Origin: Leptolyngbyaceae cyanobacterium JSC-12
GTDB lineage: Bacteria > Cyanobacteriota > Cyanobacteriia > Leptolyngbyales > Leptolyngbyaceae
NCBI GenBank assembly: GCA_000309945.1
Contig: CM001633.1
Location: 2,390,292 to 2,454,291, forward strand
Length of the DNA: 64,000 nt
Reading direction: 5' to 3'
Position numbers and translations under genes: made by a program. Under the pieces are notes generated by a model. That model had not been told where the DNA came from, searched no databases, and saw only the letters and a program-made list of their open reading frames with translations. Positions 28,525 through 36,977 of this stretch are shown here, in pieces (the stretch's first letter is position 1; each line of letters opens with the position of its first letter).

Positions 28525-30039
28525 CTAGTGCTCTGTTGAGGGTTTGCCACCCGCCATCAGGTAGCCGAGATGATCGATAGTGGCAGTTTTGGCATCAAGC
28601 ATTTCTACAAAGCGTCCGGCAAACATTACGGCAATGCGATCGCTCATAGTCATTACTTCTTCAAGTTCTGTGGAAATGTAAAGGATGGCAGCACCGCGTT
28701 CCCGTTCCGCTAACAATGCTTTTTGCACGTACTCTGTTGCGCCCACATCTAAACCACGAGTCGGCTGTATGGCAATGATCAGATCAGGATGTCCAGAGAG
28801 TTCTCGTGCCAGCACTACTTTTTGCTGATTCCCACCTGACAACTGGCTTACCTTTAAGCTGCCGCTGGTAGCTCGGATGTCGAATGCTTGAATGGCAATG
28901 TTGGCATTGTTTGCGATCGCCGTTGATTGCAACACCCAACGACGACAAAAGGGCAGGAGCTTGAACGCTTTGAGAATCAGGTTTCGAGCAATGCTGAAGG
29001 GTAGAATCAACCCCATCTTTTGCCGATCTTCGGGAATGTAGCCAATCTTGAGTTGCTTCACCCGCTGCTGGGGTGTCCAATTGGTAATCAATTGACCATT
29101 CAGGGTAATCGTGCCCTGTGCTGGTATGCGTAACCCAGCGATCGCGTCTGCCAGTTCCCGCTGCCCATTGCCATCAACTCCGGCAATACCCAAAATTTCC
29201 CCTGCATGAAGCTGAAATGAGATGTTTTGTAAAACTGGCAAGTGGCGATCGCTATCAACTTGCAACCCGTTCACATCCAGGACTACTGATTCAACTGGGC
29301 GAGTAGGTTTCTCACGGTGCAAAATCACTTCTCGCCCCACCATGAGTTCTGCCAGTTCTCGCGGGTTACTTGCTTGCGTGGTCGTTGTAGCGACAACTTT
29401 ACCCCGGCGCAGCACTGTGACGCGATCGCACAGGTTAATCACTTCATCCAGCTTATGACTGATGAAAATAATTGTGTGCTGGTTGGCAGCCAGTTGTCGC
29501 AATACTTCAAAAAACCGCTCAATTTCCGGTGGAGTCAGAACTGCTGTCGGTTCATCCAAAATTAATAGTTTGGCATTGCGGTATAGCGCTTTTAGAATCT
29601 CAACCCGTTGCTGGATACCGACTGGTAAATCACCCACGATCGCCAATGGGTCAACAGGTAAGCCGTACGCTTCCGCCATTTGGGCAATCTCATCAGCTTT
29701 TTGTTTCAGGTTCAGGCGCAGGGACAGGTTCGTTCCCAAGATAATGTTCTCTACCACCGTCAATTGCGGCACCAGCATGAAGTGTTGATGGATCATGCCA
29801 ATACCGTGGGCGATCGCAGCCATGGGTGACAAGATTTTCACAGGTTGGTCATTCAGGAAGATTTGTCCGGCTGTTGGCTGATACAATCCACACAAAATAT
29901 TCATCAACGTGGACTTACCTGCCCCATTTTCCCCCAGCAACGCATGAATGGAGCCAGCTTGCACCTCCATTGAAATCTCGTCATTAGCAACAAACAAGCC
30001 AAACTTTTTAGTAATGCGATCTAAACGCAAATAAGTCAT
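28525..30039 (-). CDS. ABC transporter ATPase, BMP/nucleoside type, two ATPase domains
   Basis: 504 residues holding two fused ABC ATPase domains, the arrangement of monosaccharide and nucleoside importers. First half: GENGAGKST (Walker A near 37), LPVGIQQRVEILKAL (signature, degenerate), LLILDEPTAVLTPPE (Walker B). Second half: AGVDGNGQREL (degenerate Walker A), LSGGNQQKVVLAREL (signature) and LIIAIQPTRGLDVGA (Walker B, with Q in place of the usual D-E). Partner of the BMP lipoprotein 61 bases upstream. No permease gene follows: downstream is the decayed restriction island. Substrate probably purine nucleosides, by analogy with BmpA-type systems. Confidence 0.9.
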   Translation of the reverse strand: MTYLRLDRITKKFGLFVANDEISMEVQAGSIHALLGENGAGKSTLMNILCGLYQPTAGQIFLNDQPVKILSPMAAIAHGIGMIHQHFMLVPQLTVVENIILGTNLSLRLNLKQKADEIAQMAEAYGLPVDPLAIVGDLPVGIQQRVEILKALYRNAKLLILDEPTAVLTPPEIERFFEVLRQLAANQHTIIFISHKLDEVINLCDRVTVLRRGKVVATTTTQASNPRELAELMVGREVILHREKPTRPVESVVLDVNGLQVDSDRHLPVLQNISFQLHAGEILGIAGVDGNGQRELADAIAGLRIPAQGTITLNGQLITNWTPQQRVKQLKIGYIPEDRQKMGLILPFSIARNLILKAFKLLPFCRRWVLQSTAIANNANIAIQAFDIRATSGSLKVSQLSGGNQQKVVLARELSGHPDLIIAIQPTRGLDVGATEYVQKALLAERERGAAILYISTELEEVMTMSDRIAVMFAGRFVEMLDAKTATIDHLGYLMAGGKPSTEH

Positions 30040-30100
30040 AAATGTTGGACTGTAGATTTTGATTGAGAATCTTCAAGCTTAAATCCTCAATCTTCAATGT

Positions 30101-31174
30101 CTAAGCGGCTCCTTTGACGCAGCGAGTTTCCTTACCGCCTTCCTGACAACTTTCAAAGGTGATTTTCTTGTCTAGAATAGCGGATTGAGTCTTTTTCACC
30201 TTATCTTGCAAGTCAGCGGGAACAGCACTATTGAATTTGCCCAGGAATAAGATTTCGGGTTCTTCTAAACCCAGTGTGTAAATCTGCCCTTTGAGTTCGT
30301 TTTTAGAGGCAAGTTCTGCCAGTTTAGCGATCGCCAGATCAATTCGCTTCACCGCACTAGTCAACACTGCCTTTGGAGCAACATCCAACTGATCAGCGGT
30401 ATTCCCAAAGGCGTAAATGCCCTTATCACTAGCCGTTTGCAAGACCGTAGGAGCAGCATTATCCAACCATTGGTAAATGACATCTGCTCCAGAGGAAATC
30501 AGTGCAGCTGCGGCTTCTTTTGCTTTTGCTGCATCGTTCCAATCGCCCGTAAAGCTCGAACTTACCTGAATTGCAGGATCAACAGATTGTGCTCCTAATT
30601 GCAGCCCGCGCAGTTCTTCTTGCGTTGCCTGAAATTCCTGCCCTGCTAAATACGCAATCTTTTTCGACTTAGATATCGTTGCCGCAATAATGCCGCAGAG
30701 ATAGCTTGCCTGCAAATGGTCAATTCTCAGGGCTGCGATGTTTGCTCCAGATGCCGCTCCATTAACACCCACAAAAAATGTTTTTGGGAACTGCCCTGCC
30801 ACCTGTTGAATTGCTGCATCAAACTGTCCTCCGTGCGCGTAGACCAGGTTAAACCCGCGACGAGCAAAATCCGACAGGGCTTCTGCTTGTTCTGCCTGCC
30901 CAATTTTTTCAACATAGGCAGTCTCCGCACCGAATTTAGTTTTAATTTCGTTCAAGCCTTCATAGCCTGCTTGGTTCCAAGCTTTGTCGGTAATTACGCC
31001 AGGAAGAATAATCGCAACTTTGAGATCCGTGGCAGCCGGGCTAGCGGGGGATGCAGGCGAGGCGGTGGTATCTGGGTTACTGGGAGGACTAGCACAGGCC
31101 TTTAGTAGAAAGCTGCCTGTCAAAGCAGCGGTTCCGGTGATTAAAAACTTACGGCGATTAAACTGAACCGTCAT
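30101..31174 (-). CDS. BMP-family substrate-binding lipoprotein
   Basis: Periplasmic binding component for a nucleoside-type ABC importer. 357 residues from the ATG at 31174, supported by AAGGAG (31185-31190) ten bases upstream; a GTG at 31183 is less likely. The N-terminus has a twin-Arg pattern (NRRKFL) and a lipobox-like LKAC, so it may be exported by Tat and lipid-anchored. The body carries the BMP family pattern (KVAIILPGVITDKAWNQAGYEGL, NLVYAHGGQFD, FVGVNGAA, GADVIYQWLDNAAP). Followed after 61 bases by its ATPase. Confidence 0.9.
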   Translation of the reverse strand: MTVQFNRRKFLITGTAALTGSFLLKACASPPSNPDTTASPASPASPAATDLKVAIILPGVITDKAWNQAGYEGLNEIKTKFGAETAYVEKIGQAEQAEALSDFARRGFNLVYAHGGQFDAAIQQVAGQFPKTFFVGVNGAASGANIAALRIDHLQASYLCGIIAATISKSKKIAYLAGQEFQATQEELRGLQLGAQSVDPAIQVSSSFTGDWNDAAKAKEAAAALISSGADVIYQWLDNAAPTVLQTASDKGIYAFGNTADQLDVAPKAVLTSAVKRIDLAIAKLAELASKNELKGQIYTLGLEEPEILFLGKFNSAVPADLQDKVKKTQSAILDKKITFESCQEGGKETRCVKGAA

Positions 31175-31435
31175 TGTGAACACACTCCTTGCGTAATCCA
31201 GTCCTGCACAGCACTATGGGTCATTAAAAAGCCTTCCACAGCGGTAAATTGTATTACTAATCACAGTTTTAGCTCTTTTCAGGAGATTTTCTGCAAAGTG
31301 CAGGACGTAAATTATGAAGGATATAAATCACGCCATGTAGTTAGTTGGATCACTAAAATACTCGATCCCTCTCACTGGAAAAAAGAATTAAATCACTGAT
31401 GATAAAAGAGTCAACCTCTAAGGAACAATTGCCCT

Positions 31436-31630
31436 ATGCAAGCCCCCATGCAGCTTTCTTATCGTGGTTCTGTTTACAACGTAACGCCTGCGATCGCGCC
31501 TGCTGACTCTGAAATCATCGGAAAATATCGCGGGGTACCTATGACTTTCCGCTCTCCTCTAGGTGTAACTTCTGCTGAAACCGTCACAACCCTCTGCTAT
31601 CGCGGCAACCACTATCTGCGAGTGCGTTAA
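31436..31630 (+). CDS. DUF4278 protein
   Basis: 64-residue cyanobacterial protein with two copies of the DUF4278 hallmark (LSYRGSVYNV and LCYRGNHYLRV, with GKYRGVPMTFR between). Function unknown. An AAGGA lies upstream of the ATG at 31436; a second ATG a few codons later is possible. A strong hairpin terminator follows its stop. Confidence 0.85.
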   Translation: MQAPMQLSYRGSVYNVTPAIAPADSEIIGKYRGVPMTFRSPLGVTSAETVTTLCYRGNHYLRVR

Positions 31631-31687
31631 ATGACGCACGCGATTGTTTAACCCTTTGATCTGAGACAACGTTGAATATGAATATTC

Positions 31688-31719
31688 GTCCTGGGAAAAC
31701 CATGTCCCAGGACTTTTTT
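31688..31719 (+). terminator. Rho-independent terminator of the DUF4278 gene
   Basis: GTCCTGGGA (31688-31696) and TCCCAGGAC (31705-31713) form a perfect nine-base-pair stem with an eight-base loop, followed by six T. The U-tract is only on the plus strand, so it ends the small gene at 31630 rather than nrdJ. Confidence 0.9.
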
Positions 31720-31730
31720 CCATACCAGGG

Positions 31731-34067
31731 TCAGGCTTTTTGTTCTGGCAACATACATTTGTCGCTGTCGCAGCCTGCGGGTCCTTCGGCTAAACCAAAA
31801 CCCATATCATAACGGCTGAGTGCAGCGTAGAAGTCGCTGGTGATCTGGCGATCGCGGACTTCCTGCTGGAGGCGATCAAAGGTGGCTTTGTCGATCTTCT
31901 CAAACGGCAACCGTGGGAAGGGGGCGTCAAACCGGGCAAGAAGCGCAGCACTGATGTAACCTGCGTCTTGGGCGATCGCCTGATAAATTCGCTGTGCCAG
32001 CGGTTCCACTTCTGCTTCCGTAAGTTCGATCGTGGCACTGGTGTTATGAGCCGTGTAGTACTTCTGCACCTGCATGTAGAAATCAAACTGGGCTAGAGCT
32101 GAGAATTTCTCAATCGCGATTTCATCTGCGCCTGGCAAGTTTGCCCAGGAGACTTCTACCGGAATTTCCACCAGCCATTCCGTACAGCGTGGATCAAACG
32201 GATCGTTGAGCAAGTTGCCATTCTCATCTTTGTCTGATTGGGATGGCACCACGTTATAGCCATAATCAATACACGCCATCGCGACTGGGTCGTTTTTGCG
32301 GAAGGTGATGCGGCGAATGAAGCGCTGGGCTTTGGGCGGATGCCAGCCTGGGGCAGCGCCGGTTAACAAAGATTTGGTACCAGCGGGTTGAACTGTGGTG
32401 CAACGATTGGGACGCTTTAAGCCATGGCGATCGCAATATTCCCATACCACGCGATGCACAATCGCTTTCCAGTGAGAGAGATATTCCTGCTCTCGTTGTT
32501 TGAACGCCAGGCCCGTCACTGTGTCGGGCCTGCCCGCTTCCCACCAGCGCAACCACTCCACACCAAAAGCATGAACGAAGAAATCAAACAAGCCTGTGAA
32601 CGAAACACCCACAATGGGATCTAGTTCACGAGAATACTGATAACGTGGTTCGGCAAAGTGATGATTCAGCAATGCTGCCACAGATAGGGCACCTGCCGTA
32701 AATGCTTTTTCCTGGGCATCAGTATCCAGTGGATTAATTTGGTTTAGATGAACCTCTGCAAGATTACAGTGGAAATCCATCCCCAAAATTTCACCACAGG
32801 GATTTAAGCCATAGCGTCCAAGACGATGATTCAACTCCTCAGTGGACATTTGAGGCTCATGTCGCCTTAACCAATCCGCTGCCGAGCCTTGAATATAGTT
32901 CGCTAGAAACTCAGCCCGGAGTTGATCCGTTGTTAGCAGATCGGCATTGGATCGGGCGATCGCTTCAGGCGCGTACTGAATCGCACCTTCCCCGGAATAA
33001 AACTGCTTGCGAACCGCATCTATACATTCTTGTTCGGTGGGTTTGTGATGGAAGACGCGGGTGTGGTTTGCCATTCGCAGGGCATCTCGTTCAGGATCGA
33101 TCCGCCAATTCCCGTCAGCATCTTGCTGCCACAAATTATCTTTAGCGCTAGCAAAGGCAGCATCCTCGCTATCACTTTGCCGCATGCCAGCACTCCGCCG
33201 AATATTACCCGCTACCACTGTCGCCGCAGCTTCATCAATCAGCAGACAGCATTCCACCGAGGTCAGTTGCCGTCCCACCGCTTTGTTCAGAATTGCAGCA
33301 CAGCGATTGTACAAACCTGGTAAGCGAATTGGATTTGCCACACCCCCAAAGCCTTTCAACACTTCGCCTTCGGGACGAACATCACTGACATCTACAGTGA
33401 CCTCGACAGTGCCAGAGAAGCGCTCATTTGTGGAAAGCTCCAGCAACGTCTGGTAGGAATAAACCCAACCCTGACGGCTGTCACCCACATGAATCGTGAC
33501 TTGATTGCCATCCACTATCACTTCCGTGGTTTCGCGGCGGCGATCGCTAGGCGTTGCACCCACCTCACCCGCAACCGTGACTCGAATTTCATTCCGAATC
33601 GCTGGCAGTTGGTTGATATACCTAGGTTCCAGGATGGCACCTGTACCGCAACCCATCATGGCGAGATCCATCATTAGCCCAAACGCCCGCCAATCAATAA
33701 CATTCGTGCTGGTACAGTTGTAAGCACCAGAAAAGTTTTCCGGCTTCTCAATCCAGGACGTACCACCTACCCACAGCCAGCGTCCCGACGGTAATGCTTT
33801 CACTTCTCGTTGCATTTGCTCAATTAAACGGGCCTCGTCTGGGTGAAGGTTGCCCAATTTCACTAATCCTTGAGTCGTGCGCTGGACTACTTCATCCCAG
33901 GATTCGCGCCCGCTTTGAGTACGACGGCTATAGGTGCGGTAAAACACTGGATTCGCCGCTGGAGCCGTTTCCGGAAACGGACTGCCTGGATTAGTGGCAA
34001 CATCAGCGCTGAAGGAACGGCTATTACTGGCTATTTGGGAACGAACTGACTGAAGTTCTCCAACCAT
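31731..34067 (-). CDS. nrdJ: NrdJ, adenosylcobalamin-dependent ribonucleoside-triphosphate reductase
   Basis: Class II ribonucleotide reductase: makes deoxyribonucleotides using a B12-derived radical, oxygen-independent. 778 residues. Marks: GLNPCGEILG (active-site Cys and Glu), FSGAYNCTSTN (first redox Cys region), and the C-terminal GCDSDKCML redox pair. Single-chain triphosphate-reductase type as in many cyanobacteria. It is transcribed leftwards from a promoter region at 34068-34360 which contains an NrdR-like box in the -35/-10 spacer. Confidence 0.94.
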   Translation of the reverse strand: MVGELQSVRSQIASNSRSFSADVATNPGSPFPETAPAANPVFYRTYSRRTQSGRESWDEVVQRTTQGLVKLGNLHPDEARLIEQMQREVKALPSGRWLWVGGTSWIEKPENFSGAYNCTSTNVIDWRAFGLMMDLAMMGCGTGAILEPRYINQLPAIRNEIRVTVAGEVGATPSDRRRETTEVIVDGNQVTIHVGDSRQGWVYSYQTLLELSTNERFSGTVEVTVDVSDVRPEGEVLKGFGGVANPIRLPGLYNRCAAILNKAVGRQLTSVECCLLIDEAAATVVAGNIRRSAGMRQSDSEDAAFASAKDNLWQQDADGNWRIDPERDALRMANHTRVFHHKPTEQECIDAVRKQFYSGEGAIQYAPEAIARSNADLLTTDQLRAEFLANYIQGSAADWLRRHEPQMSTEELNHRLGRYGLNPCGEILGMDFHCNLAEVHLNQINPLDTDAQEKAFTAGALSVAALLNHHFAEPRYQYSRELDPIVGVSFTGLFDFFVHAFGVEWLRWWEAGRPDTVTGLAFKQREQEYLSHWKAIVHRVVWEYCDRHGLKRPNRCTTVQPAGTKSLLTGAAPGWHPPKAQRFIRRITFRKNDPVAMACIDYGYNVVPSQSDKDENGNLLNDPFDPRCTEWLVEIPVEVSWANLPGADEIAIEKFSALAQFDFYMQVQKYYTAHNTSATIELTEAEVEPLAQRIYQAIAQDAGYISAALLARFDAPFPRLPFEKIDKATFDRLQQEVRDRQITSDFYAALSRYDMGFGLAEGPAGCDSDKCMLPEQKA

Positions 34068-34119
34068 GGATTCACTCTCGCTGGGGTAAATTGTATTGGG
34101 CTTGAATCAAGCAAACCTA

Positions 34120-34148
34120 TATCTACTCTAAGTGTAGTGTTTTAGCAA
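34120..34148 (-). promoter_or_regulatory. nrdJ promoter with NrdR-like box
   Basis: On the minus strand TTGCTA (34143-34148) and TAGATA (34120-34125) are spaced by 17 bases, a good sigma-70 pair. The spacer is filled by ACACTACACTTAGAGT (34125-34140), which agrees at 12 of 16 positions with the NrdR box ACACTATATATAGTGT. NrdR boxes normally come in pairs; I did not find a second one at the usual distance. A second half-match (ACACTA) and an 8-base inverted repeat lie at 34134-34141 and 34165-34172. Confidence 0.4.
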
Positions 34149-34360
34149 GTTTTTTCAAGGTGAGAACACTACGGGCAGGTACGGGCAAGATTGTGATGTG
34201 TAACGCAGGAAGCAACTTCAAAGCTCAACAAATTTTAATAGGGAACAGAGATCGTCGTTCTCCTTCCCCATATCTCTCTAGGGTTTAGCTTAACAAATGC
34301 TATCGCGACACAGTATGCAGAGCGCTCAGACGTTTGATAGTCGGACTATGTTAGTTTAGG

Positions 34361-36004
34361 TCAGTTTAACTGCAGTTTAAGAGTCCAAAAGGGGACTTTT
34401 TGGGTAGCTTGCAGACTTGCGCCCTGAATGGTTTTTTGGGCAAACAGGAAGTCTTTACTTTGCCACATTGGGATGAAGGGCACATCTTCAACCAGAGCAG
34501 TTTGTAAGTCATTAAATAGTTGTTTGCGTTTGGCAGGATTCAGTTCTTTGCGAGATTCCTCAATCAGTTGGTTGACGCGATCGCTAGAGTAAAATGAGCC
34601 TTGCAAAAAGCTGGAGCCTTCTTCACACTGGTTGGGGGCTGCGCCTTTGGAGCATTCCATAAAGGGTTGAATGTAGTTGTCTGCATCGAGAAAATCAGGA
34701 GTCCAATCGAGTAAAAAGATGGGGTATGCTCCTTTATCTAGATTCTTGTAAGCTGTAGTAGATTCAACCCCTTTCAATTCAAATTGCAGCAAGTTACCGA
34801 GTTGCTTTTTGGCGATCGCTTTTAAGGTAATGGCAGCCAGTTGATCATTCACCAAATTTGAGCGATACCAGAATTCTAGCTTCAGTGGATTGTCGTCTGA
34901 ATATCCAGCCTGGATGAGTAATTGTCTGGCTTTTTCGGCATTGCCATCTCCCAATTCGGCTTTGAAAACAGGATTTTGCACGTCTAAGGTGTTGGGAACC
35001 AAGCTATAAAGCGGCTCAATTTGTCCAGCAAACACCCGATCTTGTAAAATTGGGCGGTCCACTATTGCTGCGATCGCTTGCCGTACTTCCAGTTTGTCTA
35101 AAGGTGGCGACTGCATATTGAGCGTGAGATAGTCAATGCCGCTACCTGCTTTCTCAATGACTTGCCAGCCATTTGTTGCAGCTCCTTCTTGTAAATTCCG
35201 AATTTGGTCAATCGCAAGATTCTGGTATGCCAGATCCACTGCTCCAGTACGAAAGGCGTTGTAGAGGTTTGCTGGACTGGAAAAAAACTGCACGTCTATA
35301 CCTTTGTTGGAAGGTTTTGTGCCCCAGTAGCGATCAAATGCTTCCAGCCGAATCTGATCCGTGCCATAACTCACCAGTTTGTAAGGTCCGGTGCCAATAA
35401 ATGTTTTAGATTTGAAGGCTCCTGCTTGAATTTCGTAAGCATTAGGCGAAACCGCACACAAACCCGAAAACGCCAGCAGGGAAGGGAAAGCGGCAAAGGG
35501 CTTTTTCAATTGGATGGTGAGTTCGTACTCACCTGTTGGTTGGATAGTGTCTACATCTGCTAACAGAAAGGACGGTGATCCAGCATTTTGGATGAAGCGT
35601 TGCAGAGAAAACGCCATTGCCTTCGCGTTGAAGGGGGTACCATCATGAAACACTACACCTCGTCGCAACGGAATGGTATAAGTCAATCCGTCTGCGCTGA
35701 CAGTGGGTAAAGCTGTTGCCAGTTGAGGTTCCAGATTGGTGCTGTTCGCAGCATAGGTGTAGAGGCGATCGCCCAAGTTATACAGCAAGTTTCCAGCAAA
35801 AATGCTGTAGGCATCGGCTGGGTCGAGCGTACTAATGACTGCTGTGGTGCCAATCACAATGCGATCGCGATTCGTGGAACTGGTTTTCAATTCAGATCGG
35901 CTACAGCTAACGATTAGCAGCACACACAACAATGTCAACGATAAAAATCGTACTGGTAAAGACACCTTGTTTCGTAGCCAGCGTCGCCACCTTGGAATTC
36001 CCAT
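34361..36004 (-). CDS. Family 5 extracellular solute-binding lipoprotein (peptide/nickel type)
   Basis: Periplasmic binding protein of a peptide, nickel or opine ABC importer. 547 residues. A Cys lipobox (LLIVSC near residue 34) after a hydrophobic segment suggests a lipoprotein. Family pattern is clear: VIGTTAVISTLDPADAYS, LEPQLATALPTVSADGLTYTIPLRRGVVFHDGTPFNAKAMAFSL and a GTGPYKL turn. No permease or ATPase genes are adjacent, so the transporter's other parts are elsewhere. Confidence 0.9.
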   Translation of the reverse strand: MGIPRWRRWLRNKVSLPVRFLSLTLLCVLLIVSCSRSELKTSSTNRDRIVIGTTAVISTLDPADAYSIFAGNLLYNLGDRLYTYAANSTNLEPQLATALPTVSADGLTYTIPLRRGVVFHDGTPFNAKAMAFSLQRFIQNAGSPSFLLADVDTIQPTGEYELTIQLKKPFAAFPSLLAFSGLCAVSPNAYEIQAGAFKSKTFIGTGPYKLVSYGTDQIRLEAFDRYWGTKPSNKGIDVQFFSSPANLYNAFRTGAVDLAYQNLAIDQIRNLQEGAATNGWQVIEKAGSGIDYLTLNMQSPPLDKLEVRQAIAAIVDRPILQDRVFAGQIEPLYSLVPNTLDVQNPVFKAELGDGNAEKARQLLIQAGYSDDNPLKLEFWYRSNLVNDQLAAITLKAIAKKQLGNLLQFELKGVESTTAYKNLDKGAYPIFLLDWTPDFLDADNYIQPFMECSKGAAPNQCEEGSSFLQGSFYSSDRVNQLIEESRKELNPAKRKQLFNDLQTALVEDVPFIPMWQSKDFLFAQKTIQGASLQATQKVPFWTLKLQLN

Positions 36005-36062
36005 GTAAACCTGCTGATGATCGAGAATTTAGGTGACTAGTTTAGCGCGATCGCGCCAGCTA

Positions 36063-36788
36063 TCAGCCGTTTAATTGACGCCCCTGAAAACCTGTAGACT
36101 TCAGCTTCTCTTCGTAGAAACGGCAGGCAAGATAGCCCATACCATACACCAATGCTGCACTGCTACTTGTACCCACAAGCGTTCCGACACTAGGCAATAG
36201 TTCCACAATGCTCAACCCAATTTTCATCACCTCGGAACTAGCCGTAAACAAGCCCCATAGTGTCAGCACTTCCCCCCGACGGGCTGGTTCATTGGGCGAA
36301 AAACCGTAAATCACGGCAATGCGGTAAATCATTTCAGCTTGTAGGGCAGAAATTGCTCCCAAATCGATTGCAAACAGAGTCAGCGCTAGCGGTGGGATAA
36401 AATTCGTTGCCAGCCCAATTCCTGCAGCTTTCCACGCAGTATCCATCATGACGCGATGGGCGAGTTGCTGGGGCGTATCAGCCGGATACTGACGCTGTAA
36501 CTCAGCCACATCTTTTTTGACCATCTCCACATTAACCTGCCCCAATGCTGCAAACAGCCAGCGAATAACAGGAATACTTGTGGCAAATTTGACGAACGAG
36601 TTTTCGGCAATCGGTGTCACAACTCTGCCAACCGTTTCCGTTCCTTGTTCGACGAATTCGTACAGTACCGGACTAATGCTGTCGCCTGTAGTGGTTGCGA
36701 CTGTTTTAATTTTGTCGGCTAATGCCTGAGAGGTACGAATAGCAGAGGCGATCGCATCGCTCATGGAAAAACTGGGAGAAGATGACAT
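36063..36788 (-). CDS. Membrane-associated protein of unknown function (possible EcsC-like)
   Basis: About 241 residues from the ATG at 36788; a GTG at 36821 is an alternative (no clear ribosome site for either). It has an amphipathic N-terminal half and hydrophobic, Gly/Ala-rich segments (AAGIGLATNFIPPLALTLFAIDLGA and VGTSSSAALVYGMGYLACR), typical of EcsC-type or DUF697-like helical proteins, but I cannot confirm the family. Its neighbours give no clue. Confidence 0.65.
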   Translation of the reverse strand: MSSSPSFSMSDAIASAIRTSQALADKIKTVATTTGDSISPVLYEFVEQGTETVGRVVTPIAENSFVKFATSIPVIRWLFAALGQVNVEMVKKDVAELQRQYPADTPQQLAHRVMMDTAWKAAGIGLATNFIPPLALTLFAIDLGAISALQAEMIYRIAVIYGFSPNEPARRGEVLTLWGLFTASSEVMKIGLSIVELLPSVGTLVGTSSSAALVYGMGYLACRFYEEKLKSTGFQGRQLNG

Positions 36789-36894
36789 TGCTGGATTAAT
36801 CAAAGTGAGATTCCACTTCACTCTAAAAAATGCACAGCAAAACAGGATCTACCTGGCAGTAGCAAGAACCGCCCTATCTCCGGTGAGAATTCCG

Positions 36895-36922
36895 TAGTCA
36901 GAAGTCAAAGGTCAAAAGTCAG
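36895..36922. repeat. Short heptamer-like repeat cluster
   Basis: Runs of AGTCAGAAGTCAAAGGTC then AAAAGTCAGGAG: repeated GTCARA-type units, as in the short tandemly repeated repeats common in cyanobacteria. Lies downstream of gyrA on the plus-strand reading side. Confidence 0.7.
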
Positions 36923-36977
36923 GAGCAAGAGATGCAATTCTGATTCTTAATATGTCTAACTTCCCACCTTCATTGCC

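Noticed and set aside
34068-34360. Cobalamin riboswitch ahead of nrdJ
   Set aside because: The B12-box-like core (GCCACTG) is not visible in the leader on the coding strand.
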